Shown one piece after another: positions 1 to 7,436 of a stretch of 8,868 bases of DNA (position 1 is its first letter; each line of letters opens with the position of its first letter). Below the pieces are notes generated by a model. The model had not been told where the DNA came from, did not search any database, and worked only from the letters and a program-made list of their open reading frames with translations. The stretch comes from CAVZLD01 sp964522605. GTDB lineage: Bacteria; Planctomycetota; Planctomycetia; Pirellulales; Pirellulaceae. The stretch spans positions 1-8,868 of the forward strand of contig CAZFWV010000288.1 in NCBI GenBank assembly GCA_964522605.1, read 5' to 3'. The translations under genes and the position numbers were made by a program.

Positions 1-2005
1 GTCCGATTTCATAACCGCCATCCGAGAGGGCCGCCACGAGGTCGCCCGTCCCGAAGACCCCATCGCCGTTCCAATCGCCTTCCGACCAGACGGCCGTGGC
101 GCCCGGCTGCTCGTACTTGCCGATGCCCAGCACCTGGACGAAGTCGCCCGTGTTGAACTGGCCATCGTAGTTCGCATCGCCGATCCACGTGTAGCCGATG
201 TCCTTCGCCTTGGCCCACTCGTTCACGTCGTCCACATTCACCTGGCCATCGCCTGTCAGGTCGAATTCCTCGGGATCGGTCCCCAAGGCCGAGGCCGCCG
301 TCAACAGGTCGATGTCTTCCAGGTCAATCTCTCCGTTGTTATTGAAGTCGCCACGCAGAACACTGCCGCCAGTCCATCGGACGTTAATGTCGTCGATGAG
401 TTGCTGGGCGCTCACGCCACCCGTGCGGCCACCAAAGGCGATCCGTGCTCCTTCGACGAATTCGGCGCCCGGTACCAGCAAATCAACGAAGGGAATGGTA
501 ATGCTGCCATCCGTTCCATCCTCAATGGAAAGCGTCAACAACATCCCTTCGTCCGACTGTTTTGCGGTTACAGTCACGTCGTTCCATTCGCTATTCACCA
601 AGTCGAGTTCGGCGCGATCGATCCGAAACGCCTTGCCAATTCTCGCGCCGTTCCAGTGAACCGAAACGTGATTCGCGCGGCGGTCTGTGCATAACTGCCC
701 ACCGCCACATCCATTGGGATCGACGACATCGATGTAATCGGCGTTGCCTTCTTCGTCATTGTCGTAGATGTCGAACCCGATGGCTAATGTGTTTGGGGCC
801 GACGGGTCTTCGTTGAACCAGTTTCCGGCAGGTCCTCCCTCCAGCGGACCGCTGTCGCCGTAATTAACAACATCCATCAGAACCATTGACATGCCGTCTG
901 CGGCATTACTCGGTGTCTGATCGATCTGCATTTTGAAGGTGGCTTGAATGTCGTCGGCCACATCGGAAGTTTTGTCGAAGGCAATGCTGTTGTAGACGCC
1001 GCCGAGCGATGGGGTAAGCTGGCCATACCCAGGTTGGACACCTGAATCCCCGGTATCCTTCAGAATGCGAAAACTGGGCAGCACACCGGCCTGGAACGGC
1101 GAGAATGGCGTGCCTCCCACAAGCGGTGGCAACGGTGGCTCTTCTGGCGGAATGACCGGCCCCGGGTCGTACGATTCAAAGTCTTCCGTGAACTCAAACG
1201 GCGCACCCCCTCCCTGCGGAACGTGAGTGATCTGAAGATTGTCCACGATCTGCTGTGAATTCGCACCGCCCGTGCGAGCCCGGAAAACCATGCGCCCGTC
1301 GTACGGCGTCATCCCTTCAATGAATCGATTCTCAAAGGGTATCGCGAAATCCCCTGTGTCCAAATTAATGAGTGAGACCGAAACGTTGGATCCAGTGCCG
1401 GACGGTACGATGCTGATCGTGGCATGCAGTGGCTCCTCGGTTTCGAGGTTGAAGAGATCAAACTCGGCCAAGTCCAAGTTATACGATTCGACCAGAGCAC
1501 CATTCCAGTGCAACGAGATCGAGTTCTCGGCGCCATTGTCTTGAGCGCCATTGTCCCAGATATCGAATCCGACGCCGAACGATTCCGCCGCGTTTGCCTC
1601 TTCACTGAATCCAGGCGCGCCAGAGTTGTTATCGACCCCCCACCGCGCGCTGTTGGCATAGACGAATCCAATCCCGTCGGCGCCCGAACCTCGATTCGGA
1701 TCATACAGCGAGAATTGCAGATCGAAATCAAACGTTAGCTCATCATAGGGCCCCGCGACAACCTGATTAAAGGAAGCTCCATTCGACAAGTCGTTCTGTT
1801 GCTGAGTCAGTTGCAGGGCCTGACCATCCCAGGCGTCAATGATTTCGACGGGATACGTCGCGTTTCCAGTCGTCAGCAGAAATGGTGCGTCTCCGCCGCC
1901 AGGGGGAAAGTTGGCGGTGAAGTCCTGAATCGTATCTGCCGCGTTGGTCGCTGCTATGAACAGCAGCATGAAGACCAAAGATAGAGTCCGACGATGCCAC
2001 CTCAT
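1..2005 (-). CDS. Exported protein with two lectin-like domains and dockerin-type calcium loops (C-terminus outside window)
   Basis: Open frame of 668 codons running off the left edge without a stop. The ATG at 2005-2003 is chosen because AAGGAGGT (2021-2014) lies 8 bases upstream and the first residues form a signal peptide: MRWHRR, a hydrophobic stretch LSLVFMLLFIAA, and probable cleavage near residues 22-23 (TNA-A). Residues 24-262 and about 301-545 are two related beta-sandwich domains, separated by a proline-rich linker (about 280-300). Shared landmarks are FGVGFDIWDN (143-152) with LAIGFDIYDN (407-416), ISLHWNGA with VSVHWNGA, and RTGGANSQQIVDN with RTGGVSAQQLIDD. The DxW/YxN pattern resembles the metal-binding segment of L-type lectins. 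Four EF-hand/dockerin-like loops follow: D553-D564, D582-D593, D610-D621 and D644-D655. Exported carbohydrate binding or cell-surface attachment is an inference. A PEP-CTERM-type anchor may lie past the edge but cannot be seen. No enzymatic domain is visible. Confidence 0.85.
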   Translation of the reverse strand, partial: MRWHRRTLSLVFMLLFIAATNAADTIQDFTANFPPGGGDAPFLLTTGNATYPVEIIDAWDGQALQLTQQQNDLSNGASFNQVVAGPYDELTFDFDLQFSLYDPNRGSGADGIGFVYANSARWGVDNNSGAPGFSEEANAAESFGVGFDIWDNGAQDNGAENSISLHWNGALVESYNLDLAEFDLFNLETEEPLHATISIVPSGTGSNVSVSLINLDTGDFAIPFENRFIEGMTPYDGRMVFRARTGGANSQQIVDNLQITHVPQGGGAPFEFTEDFESYDPGPVIPPEEPPLPPLVGGTPFSPFQAGVLPSFRILKDTGDSGVQPGYGQLTPSLGGVYNSIAFDKTSDVADDIQATFKMQIDQTPSNAADGMSMVLMDVVNYGDSGPLEGGPAGNWFNEDPSAPNTLAIGFDIYDNDEEGNADYIDVVDPNGCGGGQLCTDRRANHVSVHWNGARIGKAFRIDRAELDLVNSEWNDVTVTAKQSDEGMLLTLSIEDGTDGSITIPFVDLLVPGAEFVEGARIAFGGRTGGVSAQQLIDDINVRWTGGSVLRGDFNNNGEIDLEDIDLLTAASALGTDPEEFDLTGDGQVNVDDVNEWAKAKDIGYTWIGDANYDGQFNTGDFVQVLGIGKYEQPGATAVWSEGDWNGDGVFGTGDLVAALSDGGYEIG

Positions 2006-2169
2006 GGTTTCCTACCTCCTTCAAGTGCGAAGATGAACGATAGTGAACGGTTCGAGACACTTAGAGGGCGCGAGCCGCATCATGGATGCCTGTCCACCAA
2101 TGGACATGGATCCGACAACTTGCGTGGCAAATGTGGGGCAGGCCGTGCGTCGACAGCACCCAGGGACCG

Positions 2170-2196
2170 ATTGTACCAGACGGCTCGATTGCACAA
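2170..2196 (-). promoter_or_regulatory. Possible extended -10 promoter for the lectin/dockerin gene
   Basis: On the minus strand, TGG immediately precedes TACAAT (-10 at 2175-2170, five of six matches to TATAAT with the extended TGn). A poor -35 candidate, TTGTGC, sits at 2196-2191 with a short 15-base spacer. Transcription would start near 2163, giving a leader of about 158 bases. It lies in the only locally AT-rich stretch upstream of the gene (about 2200-2235). Planctomycete promoters are poorly characterised, so this is a weak call. Confidence 0.3.
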
Positions 2197-2456
2197 GAAC
2201 TATCTATTAATTCGAATCAATGTATTCATCAGTTTTGATCGGTATGGCAAACGCCGTTCAGCGAAGGCGCGCGCGTTGCGGTCGACGACGTTCGTCGGGT
2301 GGTCTTTCCACTGCGGTCGTCGCTTCTTCATCCGGCGGTCGCGGTTGTTTGGGATCCGATCCATGTCCCGTAACGAATGGGGAACCAAGATCCACACCTA
2401 CGTCCTTTCTGGCGTATGACTAGCCCCCCATCAGAAGAAGAACGTGGCGTCCCAAC

Positions 2457-2487
2457 GACTCACCCTCATGCCATTGTGGGGCGAGTC
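2457..2487. repeat. Small inverted repeat (9-bp arms)
   Basis: GACTCACCC (2457-2465) faces GGGCGAGTC (2479-2487) across a 13-base loop. There is one mismatch, an A-C on the plus strand that becomes a U-G wobble in a minus-strand transcript. A related GACTCGCCC occurs again near 2567-2575. There is no T-run beside it, so no terminator is called. Confidence 0.5.
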
Positions 2488-2619
2488 TGTTCGACGACGG
2501 CCCCGTGTTCAGGCGTCTGAACGCCCGGTACCGATGCTGGATGAAGCAATTCCTGAGTTGGGAGGACTCGCCCTGACGATCGAGACCGGTGGGTGATTCG
2601 TTCGTAACCGCCAGGACAG

Positions 2620-2795
<176 letters not shown>

Positions 2796-2818
2796 ATCGC
2801 GGGACGCACGCACAATCA

Positions 2819-2958
2819 GGAGAAGGGAGCGAGCCACGGATGTAACAGAAGGAACGAATCAGTACCGATCGATCCGTGCACGCCCCAAGTTTCGTTGCAT
2901 CCATCGATCGGTGCCGATCCGCTCCTTCCGTTACATCCGTGGTTCCTCTTCCTTCTCC
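2819..2958. repeat. Long palindrome, copy A of an intergenic repeat family
   Basis: Core arms 2834-2873 and 2903-2942 are 40 bp each with 35 Watson-Crick matches and a 29-base loop. They run outward from ACCGATCGAT/ATCGATCGGT to CCACGGATGTAAC/GTTACATCCGTGG. After a one-base offset the similarity continues to GGAGAAGG (2819) and CCTTCTCC (2958). All five core mismatches are transitions, and each time the left arm carries A or T where the right arm implies G or C. Four of them would still pair as G-U in a minus-strand transcript. The element begins about 70 bases past the pheT stop, so read-through RNA from pheST would form this structure. It is related to the element at 7437-7529. Confidence 0.88.
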
Positions 2959-3026
2959 AGGCGCAACCCACGATTCCTGCTCCTGTAATTCAGGCGTAGC
3001 CAAAAAAGGACGGGTTGGAGGCCAAG

Positions 3027-5045
3027 TCAGGCGAGCAGTTGTGCACCGAGTTGCGACTGGCACGCTGTGACAACGTTTTGGTGAATCAGCTCGGCTTGTT
3101 CGCCGGTCAGAGTCTGATCGGCGGAACGCAATCGGATGGACAGCAGCAATCGCTTGCGTCCCGGTCCGTCTCGTTTGGGATCACGATAGGTCTCCTGGTA
3201 GCGGATTGCTTCCAGGCAATCACCGCATGCATCGCGCACGGTCGTTTCGAGAGCAGCCCACGTCACGGACTCGTCGACGATGAAGTTGAAGTCAAAATCA
3301 ATCGCCGGGTAGGGGCTGAGCGGACGGTATTGTGGCACCAGGCACGCAGCCGCCTGGAGTTCTGCCAGCTTGAGTTCGGCAACCGTGGTGGACTTTCGCA
3401 GCCCGAGCGACTTCAGCGTCGATTCCGCCACGGTCCCCAAGTAGCCGATTGTCTGACCTCGGAGCCGCAGTTGACAACTGCCATCCGGGTCGAGCATTCC
3501 GGCCGGGGCCGCGTCGACTTCGAGCGAGTCCTCGATGTGCAACGCGGCCATCACGGCCTGCAGGATCCCTTTGACTTCGAGGAACGATCGGCCACTGGTC
3601 AGCGCCAGCATTGGCTGCTCATCCGGCAATTGACCGGTTCGAGGCAGGTAGACTTTCGCTGTCTCGAACAGTTCGATGGGGTCATTCGCCAGCGATTCAT
3701 TCACGCGCCGCGACTCCAGCAGACTGGGAATCAGACTCCGCCGCAGACAATCCGCGCCGCGCAACATGGGCGTGCTGCATCGCAGCGGTGCAGCTTCCGT
3801 CCAAGGGCTGAAAATCTGCGAGGTCTGTTCATCGGTGACGCTCGCGGTCATTGCCTCATGAAAACCACTGGCCAGCAACACCTGACGAACGGAATCTAAG
3901 ACACGATCGGCATCGCGCCGGTGCGACGGTGCCATCGGCACGCCGACGTCTTCGGGAATTTCGTCATAGCCGTGAATCCGGGCAACCTCTTCGATCAAAT
4001 CGACTTCGCGCGTCAAGTCCCGGCGCCAACTGGGAGCCACCAAAGCGGCTTGCGCTGGTGATTCTTCCTGGAGTTGCATGCCCAACTTGGTCAGAATCCG
4101 CAACACCTCTTCCTGCTCGAGTTCGATCCCCAGAATTCGTTTCAGTTGCGAGAACCGCAACCGAATCGGTGGACGTGCTGCAGCGGGGCGCGGTTGGACG
4201 TCGACCGCACCGCGTGCCAACTCACCCCCGGCCAGATCGAGGATCAACTCACACGCGCGCCGACTGGCCCAATCGATCCCATCCGGATCGACTCCCCGTT
4301 CGAACCGGTAAGATGACGGACTATGCAATCGCGTGGCGCGAGCGGTTGAGCGAATCGACAGCGGGCTGAAGTCGGCGGCCTCGATCAGCACATCGGCCGT
4401 CTCGGCTTCAACTTCCGTATCCGCTCCCCCCATGACGCCCCCCAGGGCCACGGCGCGATCGGCATCCGCGATCACACACATCCCGGGTTGCAGCGGGTAG
4501 GTCCGATGATCGATAGCCGTGAACAGCTCGCCGGGCCGCGCATCACGAACGATGATTTGATGCCCGTGTAGTTTCGCGAAATCGAACGCATGCAGCGGTT
4601 GACCGCATTCCATCAGGACATAGTTGGTAATGTCGACGATGTTGCTGATGACCGCGATCCCCAGCGTCTGCAGCCGGCGCGCCAACCATTCGGGGCTCGG
4701 CCCCACCTTAATTCCGCGAATCACCCGCGCGACGTAACGCGGACACAGTTCCGGGCACTGAATCTCGACCTTCGTCAAGTCGGATGCGGCGGTCTTGGAT
4801 TCACGCGGACGCGGATCGGGGATCTTGAGTTCTTGGTCCCAAAGAACAGCGATCTCGCGCGCAACACCGAGATGCCCGAGGCAATCCGGCCGATTGCTGG
4901 TGACTTCCAGGTCGATCGCCAGGTCGTCGCCCACCGTCTCGGTCGACTCATGGTTCAATCCGGCCATGGCGAGTCGATGAGCGACCTCGGCCGGCGACAT
5001 CTCGAGCTTCAGGTAATCTGCGAGCCAATTCCACGAGACGATCAT
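3027..5045 (-). CDS. pheT: Phenylalanyl-tRNA synthetase beta subunit, short form lacking the EMAP/OB-fold insert
   Basis: Beta subunit of the cytoplasmic alpha2-beta2 enzyme that charges tRNA-Phe; this subunit carries editing and tRNA-binding functions. The product is 672 residues. Start ATG at 5045-5043 gives MIVSWNWLADYL, the expected family N-terminus; GGAG lies 8 bases upstream, and the ATG shares one base with the pheS stop (TGATG), implying translational coupling. Domains: N-terminal module 1-70 with VTSNRPDCLG (48-57); B3/B4 editing domain about 98-278 (HAFDF 152-156, GGVMGG 202-207); B5 about 292-362, where D343, D349, E352 and E353 have the spacing of the family magnesium ligands; catalytic-like core about 380-570; C-terminal FDX-ACB about 577-670 (YPAIDFDFNFIV). 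The roughly 110-residue tRNA-binding OB-fold insert found after residue about 40 in E. coli PheT is absent: MAGLNHE runs almost directly into DLEVTSNRPD. The frame is clean, so this is a lineage form, not damage. Confidence 0.98.
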   Translation of the reverse strand: MIVSWNWLADYLKLEMSPAEVAHRLAMAGLNHESTETVGDDLAIDLEVTSNRPDCLGHLGVAREIAVLWDQELKIPDPRPRESKTAASDLTKVEIQCPELCPRYVARVIRGIKVGPSPEWLARRLQTLGIAVISNIVDITNYVLMECGQPLHAFDFAKLHGHQIIVRDARPGELFTAIDHRTYPLQPGMCVIADADRAVALGGVMGGADTEVEAETADVLIEAADFSPLSIRSTARATRLHSPSSYRFERGVDPDGIDWASRRACELILDLAGGELARGAVDVQPRPAAARPPIRLRFSQLKRILGIELEQEEVLRILTKLGMQLQEESPAQAALVAPSWRRDLTREVDLIEEVARIHGYDEIPEDVGVPMAPSHRRDADRVLDSVRQVLLASGFHEAMTASVTDEQTSQIFSPWTEAAPLRCSTPMLRGADCLRRSLIPSLLESRRVNESLANDPIELFETAKVYLPRTGQLPDEQPMLALTSGRSFLEVKGILQAVMAALHIEDSLEVDAAPAGMLDPDGSCQLRLRGQTIGYLGTVAESTLKSLGLRKSTTVAELKLAELQAAACLVPQYRPLSPYPAIDFDFNFIVDESVTWAALETTVRDACGDCLEAIRYQETYRDPKRDGPGRKRLLLSIRLRSADQTLTGEQAELIHQNVVTACQSQLGAQLLA

Positions 5046-6067
5046 CAAAACTGCTCCAGAAACCGCACATCGTTCTTGTAGAATTCGCGAATATCGGTGA
5101 TCCCGTGTCGCCGCATGCACAGTCGTTCAACGCCCAAACCGAAGGCGAAGCCCGTCACCTGTTCGGGATCGTAGCCGACGGCCGACAGCACGTTCGGATC
5201 GACCATTCCCGCGCCGCCGAATTCCACCCAACCATCGTTCCAGCTGAAGTCCGCTTCCACACTCGGTTCGGTGAACGGGAAGAAGGAGGGGCGGAAGCGA
5301 ATGTGAACATCGGATCCGAGATAGCTGCTGGCGAACATGCGCAGGACACTCTTCAGGTCGGCCATCGTAACATGGCGATCGATCAGCAGCCCTTCCATCT
5401 GATGGAACATGGGGTAGTGCGTTGCGTCGGCCGTATCCGGCCGATACACGCGTCCCAGCGAGATGATGCGGATGGGAGGTGGTGTGTTCTCCATCACGCG
5501 GATCTGAACCGTACTCGTCTGACTGCGCAGCAGGAGCACGTTTTCGTCGCTCTGCTTCTGTGCCGTCCCCAAATAGAAGTTTTCCAGCGGATCGCGTGCG
5601 GGATGCTCCTGCGGAATGTTGAGTGCCTCGAAGTTGTGCCACTCATCTTCAATTTCCGGACCGTCGGCGACGGAGAATCCGAGCCGCCCCATGATGTCTA
5701 TCAGTTCTTCGATCGTCTGGGAGATCGGATGGAGTCGACCCAGACGATGGGGGACACCGGGCAAGCTGCCATCAAATGTCGACGATTTCGCCGAGCGGCG
5801 TCCCGCCTCCGAAAGCCGCTTTTGCGCCTGCTGAAAGGCCGCATCGATCTGCTCTTTCACTTCGTTCAGTCGCTTCCCTGCCGCCGGGCGATGGGATGCA
5901 TCGACGGATCCCATTAGCTTCTGCGTCTTCTTCAGCCGTCCGCTCTTGGCTCCCAGAAACTCGACGCGCGCAGCCTCCAGGTCCTGTGGGCTGCGAGCGA
6001 TGGCAAAAGCTTCTTCCGCCTGCTGCGCGAGCGTGTCCAGTTCCAGAAGAAAATCGGATAGAGCCAT
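5045..6067 (-). CDS. pheS: Phenylalanyl-tRNA synthetase alpha subunit
   Basis: Catalytic class II subunit; it activates phenylalanine with ATP and transfers it to tRNA-Phe together with PheT. The product is 340 residues, normal for the short bacterial form. The ATG at 6067 is preferred over an in-frame TTG at 6106 because GGGAG (6080-6076) lies 8 bases upstream and MALSDFLLEL starts the usual coiled-coil arm (residues 1-95, with LGAKSGRL at 38-45). The core follows: HPISQTIEEL (113-122), NFEALNIPQEHPARD (145-159), GRVYRPDTADATHYPMFHQ (205-223; motif 2 region), FRPSFFPFTEPSVE (258-271; phenylalanine pocket) and GFAFGLGVERLCM (306-318; motif 3 with its arginine). The usual GCGMVHP is GAGMVDP here (285-291). 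It lies downstream of rplT after a 282-base gap with two hairpins and overlaps pheT by one base. Confidence 0.98.
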   Translation of the reverse strand: MALSDFLLELDTLAQQAEEAFAIARSPQDLEAARVEFLGAKSGRLKKTQKLMGSVDASHRPAAGKRLNEVKEQIDAAFQQAQKRLSEAGRRSAKSSTFDGSLPGVPHRLGRLHPISQTIEELIDIMGRLGFSVADGPEIEDEWHNFEALNIPQEHPARDPLENFYLGTAQKQSDENVLLLRSQTSTVQIRVMENTPPPIRIISLGRVYRPDTADATHYPMFHQMEGLLIDRHVTMADLKSVLRMFASSYLGSDVHIRFRPSFFPFTEPSVEADFSWNDGWVEFGGAGMVDPNVLSAVGYDPEQVTGFAFGLGVERLCMRRHGITDIREFYKNDVRFLEQF

Positions 6068-6113
6068 CGAAAGCGCTCCCGACGAAGGATTCACGAGGGA
6101 TGACAATCGTCAA

Positions 6114-6142
6114 CGAGCCGCCCAAGTTGCCTCGGCGGCTCG
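6114..6142. repeat. Perfect 9-bp hairpin upstream of pheS
   Basis: CGAGCCGCC (6114-6122) pairs exactly with GGCGGCTCG (6134-6142) around an 11-base loop. It lies 47 bases upstream of the pheS ATG in the rplT-pheS gap. No U-run follows on the minus strand, and no upstream leader peptide rich in Phe codons was seen, so a classic attenuator is not supported. It may be a processing or stability element, or simply a repeat. Confidence 0.55.
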
Positions 6143-6284
6143 CGTCGGATGGTTCGTATGATCGAGTCGCAGCAAGCCAGGTGCCGCACGCGACAACGCC
6201 GGCGAGGAACAGGTTCGGAGAGAATCAACGCCGGCCTCTCGCAGATGCGACACGTGCCGGCAGTGCTTTTCCCAATCCCCAGAA

Positions 6285-6305
6285 GACACTGGCAAAGCCA
6301 GTGCC
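6285..6305. repeat. Short REP-like palindrome CACTGGC-AAA-GCCAGTG
   Basis: CACTGGC (6287-6293) and GCCAGTG (6297-6303) form a perfect 7-bp stem with a three-base loop. In the minus-strand transcript it extends by a G-U and a G-C pair. It lies about 45 bases past the rplT stop. From memory, very similar GGCACTGGC...GCCAGTG palindromes are scattered between genes in planctomycete genomes, which would make this a dispersed repeat; that recollection has not been checked. No U-run follows, so a terminator is not claimed. Confidence 0.55.
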
Positions 6306-6349
6306 ACCCCAATTCCTCACCGAGCCCCAAATGACCGACGCACGGTCAC

Positions 6350-6706
6350 TCAGGCTGCCAATGCTTCCTTGACCTGCTGCACGATCTGATCAAAACCGGC
6401 CGGATCGTTGATCGCGATTTCGGACAGCGATTTTCGATCGAGTTCGATTCCGGCCTTCTGCAATCCGCCGATGAACTCGCTGTAGCGCAGCCCCCGTTCT
6501 CGCACGGCCGCATTGATGCGAATGATCCACAGCTTGCGGAACTCCCGCTTCCGCGCGCGTCGATCGCGAAATGCATAATGACCGGCGCGCAACAAGGTTT
6601 CTTTGACCGACCGCAGCAGCTTGCCGCGACCCCCTCGATAACCTTTCGCTCGCTTATAGAGCCGGCGCTTGGCTTTGTTGCGAGCCGCCCCCTTAATTGT
6701 CCTCAT
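6350..6706 (-). CDS. rplT: 50S ribosomal protein L20
   Basis: Large-subunit assembly protein that binds 23S rRNA; in several bacteria it also represses its own operon. The product is 118 residues, the usual family length, with a very basic N-terminal half. Diagnostic segments are KRAKGYRGGRGKLLR (18-32), RAGHYAFRDRRARKREFRKLW (about 40-60), IRINAAVRERGLRYSEFI (about 62-79) and GLQKAGIELDRKSLSE. The ATG at 6706 gives MRTIKGAARNKAKRR, aligning with the N-terminus of other L20 proteins; a poor ribosome-binding sequence (GGGATGTAGG) precedes it, so coupling with rpmI may help initiation. It lies 94 bases downstream of rpmI and 282 bases upstream of pheS. No L20-binding leader fold could be recognised by eye. 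Confidence 0.98.
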   Translation of the reverse strand: MRTIKGAARNKAKRRLYKRAKGYRGGRGKLLRSVKETLLRAGHYAFRDRRARKREFRKLWIIRINAAVRERGLRYSEFIGGLQKAGIELDRKSLSEIAINDPAGFDQIVQQVKEALAA

Positions 6707-6800
6707 GGCCTACATCCCAAATCTTACTCGTCCGCCAGGCCCCTTCGGAAATCCAGAAGGCGTTGTATTGCCCGCGCACGTGACGCATCCAACTCAACTA

Positions 6801-7004
6801 CTAATAGCTATTGCCACACAAGGCGCGCTGAATCGAATCCTGCATGGTCTTGTCGACCGAGGCAGTACCCCGCAGATTCCGCTTTCGCTTCTGGCTCATC
6901 CGCGCGGCCAAGTGGCTCGTCCCCGCCTGGCGATGCATCGCTTTGCCCTTGGCGGACAGGCGGAAACGCTTTTTCGTACCCTTGTGGGTTTTCATCTTGG
7001 GCAT
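6801..7004 (-). CDS. rpmI: 50S ribosomal protein L35
   Basis: Small basic large-subunit protein of 67 residues, within the normal 60-70 range. The canonical opening MPKMKTHKGTKKRF fixes the ATG at 7004; an in-frame GTG at 7013 would add only three residues and is not favoured. GGGGTG (7016-7011), six bases upstream, is a fair ribosome-binding site. The family pattern continues with RLSAKGKAMHRQAG (about 15-28), SHLAARMSQKRKRNLRG (about 30-46) and a final helix VDKTMQDSIQRAL. It is the first gene of the rpmI-rplT-pheS-pheT cluster here. In many bacteria infC lies directly upstream, but no infC frame occurs between this gene and the right edge. Confidence 0.98.
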   Translation of the reverse strand: MPKMKTHKGTKKRFRLSAKGKAMHRQAGTSHLAARMSQKRKRNLRGTASVDKTMQDSIQRALCGNSY

Positions 7005-7049
7005 GGCATACACCCCATAGGATCCCTAGTCGTTTGACGTAAGCCCCGC

Positions 7050-7078
7050 ATTCTAGACTCTTTGGCTCTCCACTTCTA
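7050..7078 (-). promoter_or_regulatory. Possible promoter for the rpmI-rplT-pheST cluster
   Basis: On the minus strand TAGAAT (7055-7050) is a good -10 match. A weak -35, TAGAAG (7078-7073), sits at a 17-base spacing. Transcription would begin near 7043, leaving a leader of about 39 bases before rpmI. A further minus-strand candidate, TTGTAA/TTATAA near 7370-7343, has a 19-base spacer and would give a leader of over 300 bases. Both calls are weak. Confidence 0.25.
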
Positions 7079-7285
7079 GTGCTTTGTCCGACCGAGCGGT
7101 TCGGGGGAACGAAGCCCCACAAGAGGATGCCTGGGAAGGGTGACAAGGGACCGGGAAGGGAAATGCCGGGTCGCGAGAAAACGGCTCAAAGCCTTCTGTC
7201 CTAGGAAATTAGGTGTTATGAAATCGAGTCCAGCCAGTTCGAGGCTTCTGACGACGCCGTCCGAGATTGCGGCAAGGGCAAGAGC

Positions 7286-7327
7286 CGCGGAGCAACGCGG
7301 ACGAACGCGGGAAATGTCCCGACGCGG
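7286..7327 (+). repeat. CGCGG tract with 10-bp period
   Basis: CGCGG occurs at 7286, 7296, 7306 and 7323, spacings 10, 10 and 17, with the units reading like CGCGGAGCAA and CGCGGACGAA. A matching tract on the other strand lies at 7532-7563. This looks like a short run of a dispersed intergenic repeat. Confidence 0.6.
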
Positions 7328-7379
7328 CGAGGGCCATGTAGCTTATAAGTTGTGTGCTCATTTGAGGTTACAACGAACT

Positions 7380-7408
7380 TTGACACCGTGTCGACTGGGA
7401 CGCATAAG
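7380..7408 (+). promoter_or_regulatory. Possible promoter for the glycosyltransferase gene
   Basis: A perfect TTGACA (7380-7385) is followed, after exactly 17 bases, by CATAAG (7403-7408; four of six matches). Transcription would start near 7415 and give a leader of about 280 bases containing the 7437-7514 palindrome and the second CGCGG tract. A closer TAAAAT at 7644-7649 has no -35 at a suitable distance. Confidence 0.35.
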
Positions 7409-7436
7409 TAGCGCGATACCAAAGATCGAGAAGAGA

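Noticed and set aside
1994..2419. 141-codon plus-strand frame overlapping the start of the lectin/dockerin gene
   Set aside because: It begins opposite the real ribosome-binding site and start of the minus-strand gene, and its product is compositionally random and lacks its own Shine-Dalgarno sequence.
2508..2525. Alternative mini-hairpins TTCAG-GCGT-CTGAA and GGCGT-CTGA-ACGCC
   Set aside because: Both stems are 5 bp and mutually exclusive; too short to support a regulatory switch without conservation data.
3002..3026. Rho-independent terminator just after pheT
   Set aside because: Six T on the minus strand are present, but the only stem before them is 4 bp (TTGG/CCAA) and lies seven bases away.
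3015..3899. 294-codon plus-strand frame opposite pheT
   Set aside because: Antisense shadow of a certain gene in GC-rich DNA; no domain, and the pheT frame explains the coding pattern.
5105..5917. 270-codon plus-strand frame opposite pheS
   Set aside because: Antisense shadow of pheS with no family resemblance.
6742..6760. CCTTC/GAAGG hairpin in the rpmI-rplT gap as an L20 control element
   Set aside because: Only 5 bp with a 9-base loop, which is common by chance; no pseudoknot or 23S-like fold could be traced.
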